DNA from: Paenibacillus_E qinlingensis
GTDB lineage: Bacteria > Bacillota > Bacilli > Paenibacillales > NBRC-103111
DNA: 64,000 bases
NCBI RefSeq assembly: GCF_028746185.1
Contig: NZ_JAQIVH010000042.1
Coordinates: forward strand, 124,001-188,000
Direction of reading: 5' to 3'
A program made the position numbers and the translations under genes. This document shows, piece by piece, positions 44,055-52,775 of the stretch (its first letter is position 1; each line of letters begins with the position of its first letter). The notes below the pieces were generated by a model that was not told where the DNA came from, searched no databases, and saw only the letters and a list, made by a program, of their open reading frames with translations.

Positions 44055-45089
44055 TTAGTTAACAAAATAAATGGGATAATCAATTAAAGCTTGGATGCCC
44101 TTTTTACCTTGTATCTCAAAAGCTTTTTTCCCCTTGAGTATAATGTTCTGATGCTTTTCACGTAAGGTGTCATGGCTATTGTAAATTCTGCTTAACTGGA
44201 CACGATTATAAATCTGTCCGAAATTTGGGAATAACTTCTCTTTTAACGGATTTACAAAATATCCAGGTTTGAAAAAAACATTAATAAACTTAAGTAGCTT
44301 TTCTATTGTCTTGCCATTTATGGTATCGTGTTTTGGATCAAACCTATCGTCAAGTTCCCGACCATGTAAATACTGACGGCATCGTTCGATATGCTGCTCA
44401 AGTGAATCCGACATTTGAACGGTTAATTGATATTCCTCTTCGTCAAGATCGTTAAAAATACGGAGAAGTAGCGTATACGCCTTTATATTTTCCAATTGAC
44501 AATCCAAGTAATAAATGAAGTTTAGATAATCCAAATGACTCGGTTTATTGTCTAAATTAAATCTCTTTCTACATTCAACACGTTTTATCCAGAAATCTTC
44601 GTAGAAATCATAAAACAACCAGATTAAATCATTCACGGATTCGCTTTCTTTAAGCGATGCTATTTCAACTAACCGTAACTGCCATTTATCTTCATTGTTC
44701 TCCTGCTTGTATCTTTCTTCGGTTCTGTCGTAATAAAAACGGAAACTACGCGTTTTGTGGTAATCCGCCGAGGGCTTCATATATCGTGTGTCTTGCGGAT
44801 TCAAATCTTGTTTTCCAAATTCCTGAATAATCTCGCAAGCGTCCCCATAATTAATGATCCGGTAATCACAAAACATTGCTCCGAAGCCCAATGGTAGAAT
44901 GCGATCATCTCGATAAACAGGGAAAATGACATATCCCTGTGTCAAATACTCCTTGGCAAAGCCAGGACGAACATTCGCCTCGTCCAGCTTGAGCATTCTG
45001 CGAATACGACTATCACTGGAAAGATCTCGTTCTTTAATAATGAGTGGAGGACATTTCATTTTCTCTAATTCTTTCATAAATTGATACAA
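44055..45089 (-). CDS. Uncharacterized protein, 344 aa, next to divergent promoter
   Basis: I do not recognise this protein. It is soluble, charged and mostly helical, with a conserved-looking block FAKEYLTQGYVIFPVYRDDRILPLGFGAMFCDYRIINYGDA near the start and a basic C-terminus. No helix-turn-helix or nuclease motif is evident. The start is probably TTG 45089: AAGGTG lies just upstream, and the promoter at 45144-45117 would begin RNA near 45110, leaving a short leader. GTG 45098 and ATG 45077 are alternatives. It shares a mirror-image control region with the RadC-like gene and may regulate it. Confidence 0.65.
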   Translation of the reverse strand: MYQFMKELEKMKCPPLIIKERDLSSDSRIRRMLKLDEANVRPGFAKEYLTQGYVIFPVYRDDRILPLGFGAMFCDYRIINYGDACEIIQEFGKQDLNPQDTRYMKPSADYHKTRSFRFYYDRTEERYKQENNEDKWQLRLVEIASLKESESVNDLIWLFYDFYEDFWIKRVECRKRFNLDNKPSHLDYLNFIYYLDCQLENIKAYTLLLRIFNDLDEEEYQLTVQMSDSLEQHIERCRQYLHGRELDDRFDPKHDTINGKTIEKLLKFINVFFKPGYFVNPLKEKLFPNFGQIYNRVQLSRIYNSHDTLREKHQNIILKGKKAFEIQGKKGIQALIDYPIYFVN

Positions 45090-45116
45090 CTTTATCACCT
45101 TCTTTTCTGTGCATAA

Positions 45117-45180
45117 ATGATAAAACCAAACGAGCGGTTGTCAATCTTTTTGTTGACAATCCTTCGTTTGGTTTTATAAT
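45117..45180. promoter_or_regulatory. Symmetrical back-to-back promoters in a large palindrome
   Basis: Plus strand: TTGACA 45153-45158, 16-bp spacer, TATAAT 45175-45180. Minus strand: TTGACA 45144-45139, 16-bp spacer, TATCAT 45122-45117. Each spacer contains TCGTTTGGTTTTAT (45164-45177) or its mirror (45120-45133). One regulator binding CGTTTGG-type sites could close both promoters at once. Confidence 0.8.
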
Positions 45181-45320
45181 GCCAGCATATTATGGCTTGA
45201 ATTGTCTTGGGAATTATTTCAAGGCAAGCTGTACCTGTTTTGCAATAGGTGTAGTGCGCCGCAGATTTATGATCTGTGGATTTGACAAAGAAAATTATAA
45301 TAATGGAGGATGCATAAAAG

Positions 45321-45791
45321 ATGCAACTTACTGAGCCTGAAAAAGTACAAAGAATGAAAAGATTGAGTGTCGTTAGCTTGAAAATGGTTAAGGAAACAAC
45401 GCTATCCTATCGGTCAAACGTGATACGTAAGCCGCAGGATGCATTTGAAATCGCAAAAGATTTCATCGGCGACGAAGATCGAGAGCATTGTATGTTAATT
45501 TGTTTGGATACCAAAAATAAAGTGAATGCAATCCAAACGATTGGAATCGGCAGCCTTAACGCCGCAATTGTGCATCCGCGTGAGGTATTTAAAATCGCCA
45601 TACTGAGTAACAGTGCCAGCATTATTTTTGCTCATAATCATCCGAGTTCGGATTGCACTCCTTCACAGGAGGATATCAAAATCACGGAACGCATTAAACA
45701 AGCCGGTGAAATCATTGGAATTGATCTCTGCGACTCTATTATCGTTTCGGATGATAATTGCTACAGTATGAAGGAACATGGCTTTATATAA
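45321..45791 (+). CDS. RadC-like JAB-domain protein
   Basis: The 156 residues form the JAB/MPN-type metal domain of RadC proteins. The metal motif is FAHNHPSSDCTPS (His105, His107, Asp111), with the Glu near the start of the domain. It lacks the N-terminal helix-hairpin-helix region of chromosomal RadC (which is about 220-230 aa), as is usual for copies on mobile elements and next to anti-restriction genes. Biochemical function is not settled for this family. GGAGG lies 11 bases before ATG 45321. It is the first plus-strand gene after the divergent promoter. Confidence 0.88.
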   Translation: MQLTEPEKVQRMKRLSVVSLKMVKETTLSYRSNVIRKPQDAFEIAKDFIGDEDREHCMLICLDTKNKVNAIQTIGIGSLNAAIVHPREVFKIAILSNSASIIFAHNHPSSDCTPSQEDIKITERIKQAGEIIGIDLCDSIIVSDDNCYSMKEHGFI

Positions 45792-46395
45792 GAAATTACT
45801 TGAGGGAACGTATCGTTCCTTCTCCTTTGAACATCTATTGGTCACCACGCCACGATAACCTTGTTGATGCAAGGTTTGTAACAATGGGAGGCAATGCCTC
45901 TTGCTTTAGAGAAAGGTGTTCAACTGCTATAACAACAGCGTGTAGCCCTTAGAGGTTAGATGCTTTTTCGCATTGGTATGAAGTTTGTTCTCGACTGAAA
46001 TCGGTTTTGTCGTAAAGCGACATAACCGGCACTTTCACCCCCTTTATCTGGCGTTGATGAAAAGTATCGCGGCAGCGATATTTTTCATCAGGCAGGTAGA
46101 GGGGGTATCTTTGTCGTACTTTCGCATGGGAGCTTACGTTACGCTTATTCAATTAGTCGGAGATCTTTATTTCAATTGCGAATTGATATGGGACGATCAG
46201 ACTTGCGAATTTTATATTGAGTGACACGCATGATAGGCTGATTAGCATCGCGAATTTGTATGTTTCGCGGCTTTCGCGAGAAACCATGCCCGTAGAGGCT
46301 CCATGTCGAATCGCTTTGCCGCAGAGGTTTAGGACGTAAATTAACACAAGCGTTCATTTGCTGTTATAATTCCAGCGAAATGAGGTGATTGTGTT
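45792..46395. other. Long intergenic region with strong hairpins, possible oriT or structured RNA
   Basis: No gene is supported in these 604 bases. They contain a hairpin at 46002-46028 (CGGTT and TGTCG arms, 5-nt loop) and a longer one at 46037-46106 (15-bp inner arms, GGCA loop, outer arms of 14). A smaller stem, GTTTC-GCG with CGC-GA-GAAAC, is near 46261-46285. The region lies directly before the second tyrosine recombinase gene. Confidence 0.6.
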
Positions 46396-47631
46396 ATGAA
46401 ACAAGACAAGCTAATACAGGCGCTATCAGATCAGCCTAAATATGAAGGAAAATATTTTTCCGGACGCAAAAAACGAACCAAGCCTAAAAAACATTTCGAA
46501 ATATCAGATAAACAGCGTAAAATCGACCATCTATCGAGCAAGCGTCGTCATGCGTTGCTCCGATTACATGCTGATTTGGATAAGCTCTTAATCGCTAACT
46601 CGAAAGTCACACGCTACTCAGACGGTAAACAAACCAAGCATCATGCCAAAAAAGGCGGTAACGGCAACCTCGGGGTTGAAGGTATTTGGTCATCCATTAC
46701 CTATGAACGCTACAAAAAGTCATGCAAAACTTTTTTGAAATATTGCTTCGATAATTTCGAAAACGTAAACCAGGTACGGGATATCAAACCCCGCATGCTA
46801 GGTCAATTTATAAACTCATTACTCGAAAAAGATAGATCGGCTAAAACCATCTCCGCTTATGTAAGTGCTATTCAAAAAATGGCTGAATCGGCTGTCAAAG
46901 TCGGCATCAAGGGGCATGCTCGTTTAGTTAATGAAAAGCATCGACAGATGATACCAATCGCTCGGAAGGCAGAACGACGGCGCGGCAGCGTCGGAGGCGT
47001 GGGTTATTCGCTACGGGAAGCACAAGTAATCGTCAAGCAATGCGGTAAGCATTACAGCATATACGAGCAAGCCTTGCTAGAGCTCTTGTTGTATTCATGC
47101 CCCCGAATAAGCGAAGTATTAAAAATATCGTTTGATCAAATCGACTTCGAGAACAAATGCATCGTAATGAACAAAAAAAATCAAAACAAAAATAATCGCC
47201 CTCGCCTAATCCCCGTACCGGAATCCACCCTTCAAAAGCTCAAAATGATAGAGGCTTACCTACCCAGCCCACAAACCAATATATGGGGTCATCGAATGAC
47301 GGAAAAGCACATTCGCCAGCTCGTCAAAAGCTGCGTAAGCTATGGAAAGGTCGGCAAATATTGCGGAGTACATGATTTTCGAAAGGCAGGGCTACAATGG
47401 CATACAAAGCGGTTGCAAAAATGGAGTAAAGAGCAGTTGGTCAAAGAAATAATGCAATTTGTCGGCGTCGATCCAAAGCTAAATCCATTAATCAAAAGGG
47501 ATGGCTTACTCGAGCATAAATATAAGTCGAGGTCGTTACTGAAACGTCAAAAGCGATGGCTGATCAATCAATATTGCGCGCAGCTGCTAGGGCACTCGAG
47601 GAATGACTCCAGTTATCCATACCGAAGATAA
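46396..47631 (+). CDS. Second tyrosine recombinase-fold protein
   Basis: The 411-residue protein has a basic, disordered N-terminus, a core-binding SAM-like domain (about 95-190: ITYERYKKSCKTFLKYCFDNFENV) and a tyrosine recombinase catalytic domain. The visible residues are Arg237 (CPRISEVL), His326/Arg329 (HDFRKAG), His400 (LLGHS) and Tyr407 or Tyr409 close to the C-terminus. About 70 residues separate HDFR from LGH, longer than usual. It differs from the tRNA-linked integrase and is far from either att site. It could resolve replicated circles or act as a TcpM-like relaxase on the hairpin region just upstream. GAGGTGA precedes the ATG and a terminator follows. Confidence 0.82.
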   Translation: MKQDKLIQALSDQPKYEGKYFSGRKKRTKPKKHFEISDKQRKIDHLSSKRRHALLRLHADLDKLLIANSKVTRYSDGKQTKHHAKKGGNGNLGVEGIWSSITYERYKKSCKTFLKYCFDNFENVNQVRDIKPRMLGQFINSLLEKDRSAKTISAYVSAIQKMAESAVKVGIKGHARLVNEKHRQMIPIARKAERRRGSVGGVGYSLREAQVIVKQCGKHYSIYEQALLELLLYSCPRISEVLKISFDQIDFENKCIVMNKKNQNKNNRPRLIPVPESTLQKLKMIEAYLPSPQTNIWGHRMTEKHIRQLVKSCVSYGKVGKYCGVHDFRKAGLQWHTKRLQKWSKEQLVKEIMQFVGVDPKLNPLIKRDGLLEHKYKSRSLLKRQKRWLINQYCAQLLGHSRNDSSYPYRR

Positions 47632-47642
47632 TAATCATTTTT

Positions 47643-47672
47643 ATGCCATCCGTTTTTGATGGCATTTTTTTC
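47643..47672 (+). terminator. Terminator after the second recombinase
   Basis: TGCCATC (47644-47650) pairs with GATGGCA (47658-47664), followed by seven T. Confidence 0.85.
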
Positions 47673-47787
47673 ACCTCCAAAGCAGCCCAAAGAAAAAAAT
47701 CTGATTTCAAAAAAGGATTATTTAATTTCCGGCTCAACTATAAGGTCAGATGGTCAGAAATGACCATCAAACAAGGGGGTATAAAAA

Positions 47788-47949
47788 ATGTCAAAACAAA
47801 GACAGCAACAGCCGCAAATCAAATTTTATGCAAGCAGCGACGAAACAAAAAAAGCATTCAAAGTATTTTGCGCCCGTAAAGGGCTTTCCATCCAACAAGT
47901 GCTTGAAGCTTATATGATGCAACTATTGGACAAGGGGGATGCCGAATAA
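47788..47949 (+). CDS. Small ribbon-helix-helix-like protein, 53 aa
   Basis: The reading frame starts at ATG 47788 with AAGGGGG eight bases ahead and ends in TAATG, so its stop overlaps the next gene's ATG. After a polar N-terminus (Gln-rich) comes IKFYASSDETKKAFKVFCARKG then LSIQQVLEAYMMQLL: one strand and two helices, the layout of CopG/ParG-type DNA-binding proteins. As the first gene of the replication set it may be a copy-number or operon repressor. Confidence 0.7.
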   Translation: MSKQRQQQPQIKFYASSDETKKAFKVFCARKGLSIQQVLEAYMMQLLDKGDAE

Positions 47950-48971
47950 TGAATTCACTCTCCAATAAGTTACTTCTCGACGAGCATCCGTTACTCATCC
48001 TGCCTTCGCTTGCTTTTATTATCGGATTAAATGAAAGCATTGTGCTCCAACAAATGCACTACTGGCTTCAGAAAAGCAGGAACCACCGCGACGGACGGAT
48101 GTGGGTGTATAACACGTATGAGGGTTGGCATGAGCAATTTCGTTTTTGGTCCATCAGCAAAATTAGACGGATTATCGGCAATCTCGAGAAGGCGGGTATC
48201 GTCATCACCGGAAATTATAATCAGCTCAAAATCGACAACACCAAATGGTACAGCATCGATTACGACAAGTTAAATCTACTGGTCAGATCACCTGCTCAAA
48301 ATGAACAGACGGAGCCTTCAATTTGGACAGACGAGCAGTTCAACATGGTCATGCCATTACCAAAGACTTCTTCAGATACTACAACAGATATAGGAATCAA
48401 GAATACTTTGTATTCTTCGCCAAGCAACGAAGACAAACAGCAGCATCGTAAATCGCAGAAAAACCAATCGCCAACAGGAGTTGGTTCCTCAGCCGCCGTC
48501 CTGACCTATATCTCGTCTATCGGTTCAAAAGGCGAATACGCTTTGACGAAAAAAGCTGTTCAGTTGCTAGAAACCAATACATCAGCGAAACAGGCTTTCG
48601 TTGCCTTAATATCAGCAAATGGTTGGAAGCATTATACAACAAAAACGCAACGTGACAGCATGTTAAAGATCCTCTCAACCTATATAAATGTGTTTGGTTG
48701 CTTTCCCACAGATGATGAGCTGATCTGGCTTGACGATATGCGCTCTAGCGATGCCATTTATAAGCCAAAAACAATTCGCAGCGCCATATATCTAGCGAAG
48801 TCGGATGAACATGAGCTGCTGAATCCTGATTTCCACGGCTATGTGACAGAAGCTCATAAGCGTTTAATGAGCTACATTCCTGCTGACAAAATCAGCAAGA
48901 GCAAAAAGAAAGTTGTTCAGGATCATTCAAGTCCCAGTGATTTTGCAACAACTACCGGCTTATTCGAATAG
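47949..48971 (+). CDS. Primosome/initiator-type protein with N-terminal winged helix
   Basis: The 340-residue protein begins with a winged-helix region of the kind found in phage and element replication initiators: LAFIIGLNESIVLQQMHYWLQKS, then WHEQFRFWSISKIRRIIGNLEKAGIV. A polar Ser/Gln-rich linker (about 120-175) leads to a C-terminal helical domain. It lies directly ahead of the DnaC-like loader and DnaB-like helicase genes, so origin recognition and helicase recruitment is its likely job. The ATG overlaps the preceding stop (TAATG). DnaD-like function is inferred from order more than from sequence. Confidence 0.72.
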   Translation: MNSLSNKLLLDEHPLLILPSLAFIIGLNESIVLQQMHYWLQKSRNHRDGRMWVYNTYEGWHEQFRFWSISKIRRIIGNLEKAGIVITGNYNQLKIDNTKWYSIDYDKLNLLVRSPAQNEQTEPSIWTDEQFNMVMPLPKTSSDTTTDIGIKNTLYSSPSNEDKQQHRKSQKNQSPTGVGSSAAVLTYISSIGSKGEYALTKKAVQLLETNTSAKQAFVALISANGWKHYTTKTQRDSMLKILSTYINVFGCFPTDDELIWLDDMRSSDAIYKPKTIRSAIYLAKSDEHELLNPDFHGYVTEAHKRLMSYIPADKISKSKKKVVQDHSSPSDFATTTGLFE

Positions 48972-48980
48972 GAGGACAAT

Positions 48981-49694
48981 ATGAATACGAAATGTATAAT
49001 TGAGAACCCGGCTTGTGATGGCTTAGGTCAAATCATAATTGACGGAGATGTTTACGACTTTTGTTCCTGCACTGATATTCACAAGGCATATGAGCTTTAC
49101 AAGCAATCCGGAGCAGAGATAAGTCACATGCTCTTTCCATCCCAACTGACACATAATCCGGTCATTCAAACACAGGTTGCAAAGCCAATACGACTCCTTG
49201 ATCTATTGGAAATCCACGACCGCGAGTTGAAACACATGATTGACCACCGCTGGCATCTGATCTTTATATCTGATACGGGCTATGGAAAAACACAGTACGT
49301 GTCCACCTTGCTTCTAATGGCTGCATATCGTAAGTATAGGAGCATCTTTATCGATTTGCGTAAAATACGTGAATGGCTGAAGGACAAAAACGCTAAGCCA
49401 ATAATTGAAGCAAAGTTAGCTGAAGCGGATATTATCGTGCTTGATGATATAGGCGTAGAAAATTATCAGGACTTCGAGTATATGAGCGTCATGAATAAGC
49501 TAGACTCCATTATTCGCACGCATAAAGGCTTGTTAATTGTTACAAGTAACTACAAAATTGCGGATATGAAGAAAGCATATCTGAACACAAGAATTCCTGA
49601 CGCGTTATTGAAAGGCGATACCAAAATATACGCCTTTCTGGAAAGCAATTTGCGGCAGCGCAAATCAGATCCAAAAATTGATCAGATTCCATAA
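48981..49694 (+). CDS. DnaC/DnaI-like helicase loader ATPase
   Basis: The 237 residues start with a small Cys-containing region (Cys5, Cys12, Cys28, Cys30), probably a zinc finger as in DnaI-type loaders. An AAA+ domain follows, with Walker A SDTGYGKTQ (about 97-105), Walker B IIVLDDIG (151-158) and a sensor-like IVTSNYK. It would load the helicase encoded next onto the element's origin. GGAGG precedes the ATG. The gene is nine bases after the initiator and 20 before the helicase. Confidence 0.88.
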   Translation: MNTKCIIENPACDGLGQIIIDGDVYDFCSCTDIHKAYELYKQSGAEISHMLFPSQLTHNPVIQTQVAKPIRLLDLLEIHDRELKHMIDHRWHLIFISDTGYGKTQYVSTLLLMAAYRKYRSIFIDLRKIREWLKDKNAKPIIEAKLAEADIIVLDDIGVENYQDFEYMSVMNKLDSIIRTHKGLLIVTSNYKIADMKKAYLNTRIPDALLKGDTKIYAFLESNLRQRKSDPKIDQIP

Positions 49695-49714
49695 ATCATA
49701 CGGGGGGATACACA

Positions 49715-51181
49715 ATGAAAAGAGAGAAGATAGAAGTTGGAATTTTGAAGGGATTATGTGCGAATTTGAGGCTATGGAAGACGCTTCTACAGAATAACAT
49801 TACCGAACTAGATTTTACCGATCCGGTTCGTCAATCTGTCTTTCGAATTTGCAGCATAATGAAATTAAATGGCAAGCTAACTACTGAAATGGTACAACGG
49901 CTGGCTGTAAATGAGTCTGATGCAAACAATATTGTTACAACCTATATTGCGAACCAAGCTCCTGAACATGAAGAAAACTTCAAGCTTTTCGTAATTGATC
50001 TAACCAAAATCAAACGGCAACAACAGCATGAAGCACTTAAGCGGGAATACATAGGAAAGCGAAACAAAGCAACTGACAAAGAAAGCGTCGATCTGGAATT
50101 TGCCAGAAAGCTATTAGCCATCAAAGATACGAACATCCTCTTTGAAAACACATCCGCTGAGGAAATCATAGCGGAGCATTATAAGCAAGAGAAGAGAAAA
50201 CAAGCTATACCTACATTTCTTAAAGAGCTTGATCAGCATTGCAAGTTCTATCGTGGCGAACCCAACGTAATCGCAGCCGGTTCAGGCGTCGGTAAAACCA
50301 CAACAATGGTCAATTGTGCCGCGAAAGCAGCAGAAGCCGGTTATAAGGTTCTTATTTTGACACAAGAGATGGATGCTTTGAACCTTGTTTTCAAAGCACT
50401 AGCTATCATTTCTGGAAAGGAAGAAGCGTATTGGCGGCTTGAAAACAGATTAGATGACGCCCCTGAGAATTTTGTGTTAACCAAGGAAAATGCCATCCAG
50501 TTGCTATCGCATTTTTTTAACGGAAGACTTGTGCTGGAGAATCAAATATTATCGGCTGAGAAGCTATGTCATCGGCTGGAATATGCTGAGGAGCAAGGCT
50601 TTGATCTCGTATTTTACGATTACTTCCAATTATGCAAAGCTGAAAAGCCGAAAGCCAATGGTGATTACGAACGATATGCTGAAGTATCCGATATGATTCG
50701 GCAATGCGTTAAAGGCAAGGGTCTTGCATTCGTATGGCTTTCGCAGATTACTGCGGATTTGCACGATCCAGGCAATAGCAAATTGAAGAACACATCCAAA
50801 TTAAAAGACGATGCCGCATCTGTCCTCATCATGTATAAAAAGAAATCAGATCCGCTTCTTCCAGGCATCCATCCGAATTTGTATTGCTACATAAACAAAA
50901 ACAGATACGGTATCAAGGATCTCGAATTGCCCTTTCCTTTTGATTACAAGCGGCAGCGAATTGGGAGCTATAGCTTTTCCGATATAAACGAGCGTGCCCG
51001 AAGCCGAATCCTAGCCCCAACGGCGCTGGATTTATTTGATAAACGAATCAAAATTGGTTTACCGATTTTCGACGAAAACATGAATGTAGTCCCGCCATTT
51101 AAGTCAACAGGTAGCGAAGAATATCATGCTTTCGCCATCTCGCCGAAAGCCGGTGAATCAATTGAGGTGTACATTCCATGA
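49715..51181 (+). CDS. DnaB-like replicative helicase
   Basis: This is a hexameric helicase-type protein of 488 residues. An N-terminal helical domain (1-135) matches DnaB-N in outline (LRLWKTLLQNNITELDFTDPVRQSVFRI). The RecA-like motor has Walker A GSGVGKTT (189-196), ILTQEMDA (H1a-like), FYDYFQL (Walker B), FVWLSQI and KNRYG. The linker is shorter than in chromosomal DnaB, and the C-terminal extension (about 60 aa) is unusual. It is encoded beside its own loader, which supports autonomous replication of the excised element. Confidence 0.85.
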   Translation: MKREKIEVGILKGLCANLRLWKTLLQNNITELDFTDPVRQSVFRICSIMKLNGKLTTEMVQRLAVNESDANNIVTTYIANQAPEHEENFKLFVIDLTKIKRQQQHEALKREYIGKRNKATDKESVDLEFARKLLAIKDTNILFENTSAEEIIAEHYKQEKRKQAIPTFLKELDQHCKFYRGEPNVIAAGSGVGKTTTMVNCAAKAAEAGYKVLILTQEMDALNLVFKALAIISGKEEAYWRLENRLDDAPENFVLTKENAIQLLSHFFNGRLVLENQILSAEKLCHRLEYAEEQGFDLVFYDYFQLCKAEKPKANGDYERYAEVSDMIRQCVKGKGLAFVWLSQITADLHDPGNSKLKNTSKLKDDAASVLIMYKKKSDPLLPGIHPNLYCYINKNRYGIKDLELPFPFDYKRQRIGSYSFSDINERARSRILAPTALDLFDKRIKIGLPIFDENMNVVPPFKSTGSEEYHAFAISPKAGESIEVYIP

Positions 51182-51360
51182 AATATAAGCTGGAATTTAA
51201 AGAAATGTTTCGTAACGGCGAAACGTGGATATGTCTTGTTAAAACTGAAGATGAAACCGATCCTCACCTTTGGCTTACGGAGCAATTAAATCGTCAATTT
51301 CCGGAATTGGATTTGAAGAAAGACAAAATCCTGGAATGGATCAAACGCATTGAAAAGTAA
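51178..51360 (+). CDS. Small uncharacterized protein, 60 aa
   Basis: This acidic/basic soluble protein starts MKYKLEFKEMFRNGETWICL. Its ATG overlaps the helicase stop (ATGA), so it is translationally coupled to the replication set. I recognise no family. It may be an accessory replication factor. Confidence 0.65.
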   Translation: MKYKLEFKEMFRNGETWICLVKTEDETDPHLWLTEQLNRQFPELDLKKDKILEWIKRIEK

Positions 51361-51408
51361 TTTCAAACATGAGCTCTAATGGTTTTCATTTTCGTTTTTT
51401 ATTTTCAC

Positions 51409-51456
51409 AAGCCAAGAAGCAGCCGTGGCAATATTGTCTCGGCTGCTTCTTGGCTT
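51409..51456 (+). terminator. Long perfect hairpin after the replication operon
   Basis: A perfect 17-bp stem (51409-51425 with 51440-51456) with a 14-nt loop. The tail is AT-rich but has no T run, so it may end transcription weakly or stabilise the mRNA end. Confidence 0.65.
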
Positions 51457-51978
51457 AATATTCGTTCTCAACACGAGCAGTATTATAAATCATCTGCAAC
51501 CGGTTGCCCGCGCAAGACCAAGCTTCCTTTCTTCAAATGTAAAAAATAACAATTCTTCTAAGTTATAAAAATATATTTTTACGATCTTCATGCTACCAAA
51601 CGTGATGTAATTTGCACCATTAATACCAAATACTACTATTTAATGCGATATTATCTATTTTCATTTGTGGAATGTCACAAAAATATTGGTAACTTATGGA
51701 TTTGTATTAAGGCTTACAAGTAACATCAATATATAGTCAAATATCCAGGATTATCAAAAATATATTTATTGGCAGAATTACAGATTCAAAAAATATAAAA
51801 AAATATATCATCCATAAATTTCGTTATTGCATTTTTTAAACTAAATATATTTATCAATGATCTTTACATTATCATTTTTGCTTTGTAAATTCCTCTAAGA
51901 CTAAAGAGCATTTGGCTTTCGTATGATATACCTTGTCAGTCGCGACGACACAATACACTTTAACTGGAGGACATAACG
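51457..51978. other. AT-rich intergenic region, candidate replication origin
   Basis: No gene is seen. The stretch 51540-51860 is very AT-rich and repeats AAATATATTT-like words at about 51566, 51758 and 51842, with a shorter relative near 51800. It lies next to the replication genes and ahead of the excisionase. Confidence 0.4.
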
Positions 51979-52188
51979 TTGGGAAAAAACATTAACAAAT
52001 TTCTGAACTCAGAGGCACTTCCTGACGCGATGAGCGTTGACGATATGAAACGCTACCTTGGGATCGGTAGAGTACAAGCATATGAACAGATCAAGAAGAA
52101 TGATTTTCATTATGTGAAAATTGGTCGCAGTATTCGAATCAGTAAGAAGGCATTTCTTCAATGGTTTGATGGTCAAGACACATCTTAA
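51979..52188 (+). CDS. xis: Excisionase-type helix-turn-helix protein
   Basis: This small DNA-binding protein of 69 residues has a MerR-like excisionase fold (HTH_17): ALPDAMSVDDMKRYLGIGRVQAYEQIKKNDFHYVKIGRSIRISKKAFLQWF. Such proteins bend DNA at the element ends and direct the integrase towards excision. The start is TTG 51979, eight bases after GGAGG. It is followed by a separate promoter that drives the next two genes, so xis and int can be controlled separately. Confidence 0.88.
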   Translation: MGKNINKFLNSEALPDAMSVDDMKRYLGIGRVQAYEQIKKNDFHYVKIGRSIRISKKAFLQWFDGQDTS

Positions 52189-52219
52189 TAAGGGAAGATC
52201 GGAAAATGGAATAAATTAG

Positions 52220-52247
52220 TTGACATTGATCCATTGCCGATTATCAT
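52220..52247 (+). promoter_or_regulatory. Promoter upstream of DUF6075-like gene and integrase
   Basis: TTGACA 52220-52225, a 16-bp spacer and TATCAT 52242-52247. The geometry and -10 match the minus-strand promoter at 45117-45144 of the same element. Confidence 0.65.
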
Positions 52248-52375
52248 ATGCAAAATGCTTAATTTGTTCATTGTTCAGACGGTGTAACAAGCTTTGTTTA
52301 TTTCACATTAAGCAAAGTGCTAATCGGATGTTCAGATCCGGTAATCAAACAAAAACAAATAACGGAGGAATGAAA

Positions 52376-52753
52376 ATGTTTTTTGTAAACGAAGAACATG
52401 AATGCAATTTTTGCCAGTTGTTACGGAAATATCCTAGGGCTCAATCCGATTCACAATACCTATCAGGAATTTATATCGTAGCTCACCCTGTCATATTCGA
52501 TTTCTGTAGGCAAGATCCGGTTGTTCGGGGAATTGGTCCGTATGATTGGTTCTTTGAGAAATCGAGCAAACCTGGACTTTCCGGCGGTTTCAGTCTCTTG
52601 TGCCAAGCTGGACTATGTATTTACAACGATTATCATGAATTTTCCCTTTATGAGGCATTAGGAAATTGGGGTGATGAATTATTCAACGTTTTCACTCAAG
52701 CTTGTATGCTTGTGCGTTGTGATCCAATTTTGTTCGATGAACAATTTTTTTAA
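52376..52753 (+). CDS. DUF6075-like protein, 125 aa
   Basis: This soluble protein begins MFFVNEEHECNFCQLLRKYP. It contains YLSGIYIVAHPVIFDFC and ends with the aromatic/acidic segment NDYHEFSLYEALGNWGDELFNVFTQAC. It fits the uncharacterized family I know as DUF6075, seen on Bacillota mobile elements. ATG 52376 is placed seven bases after GGAGG; ATG 52370 is also possible. The gene is 22 bp before the integrase in the same transcript. Function unknown. Confidence 0.65.
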   Translation: MFFVNEEHECNFCQLLRKYPRAQSDSQYLSGIYIVAHPVIFDFCRQDPVVRGIGPYDWFFEKSSKPGLSGGFSLLCQAGLCIYNDYHEFSLYEALGNWGDELFNVFTQACMLVRCDPILFDEQFF

Positions 52754-52775
52754 TTGGAAGGAAGCGTGAAAACTG

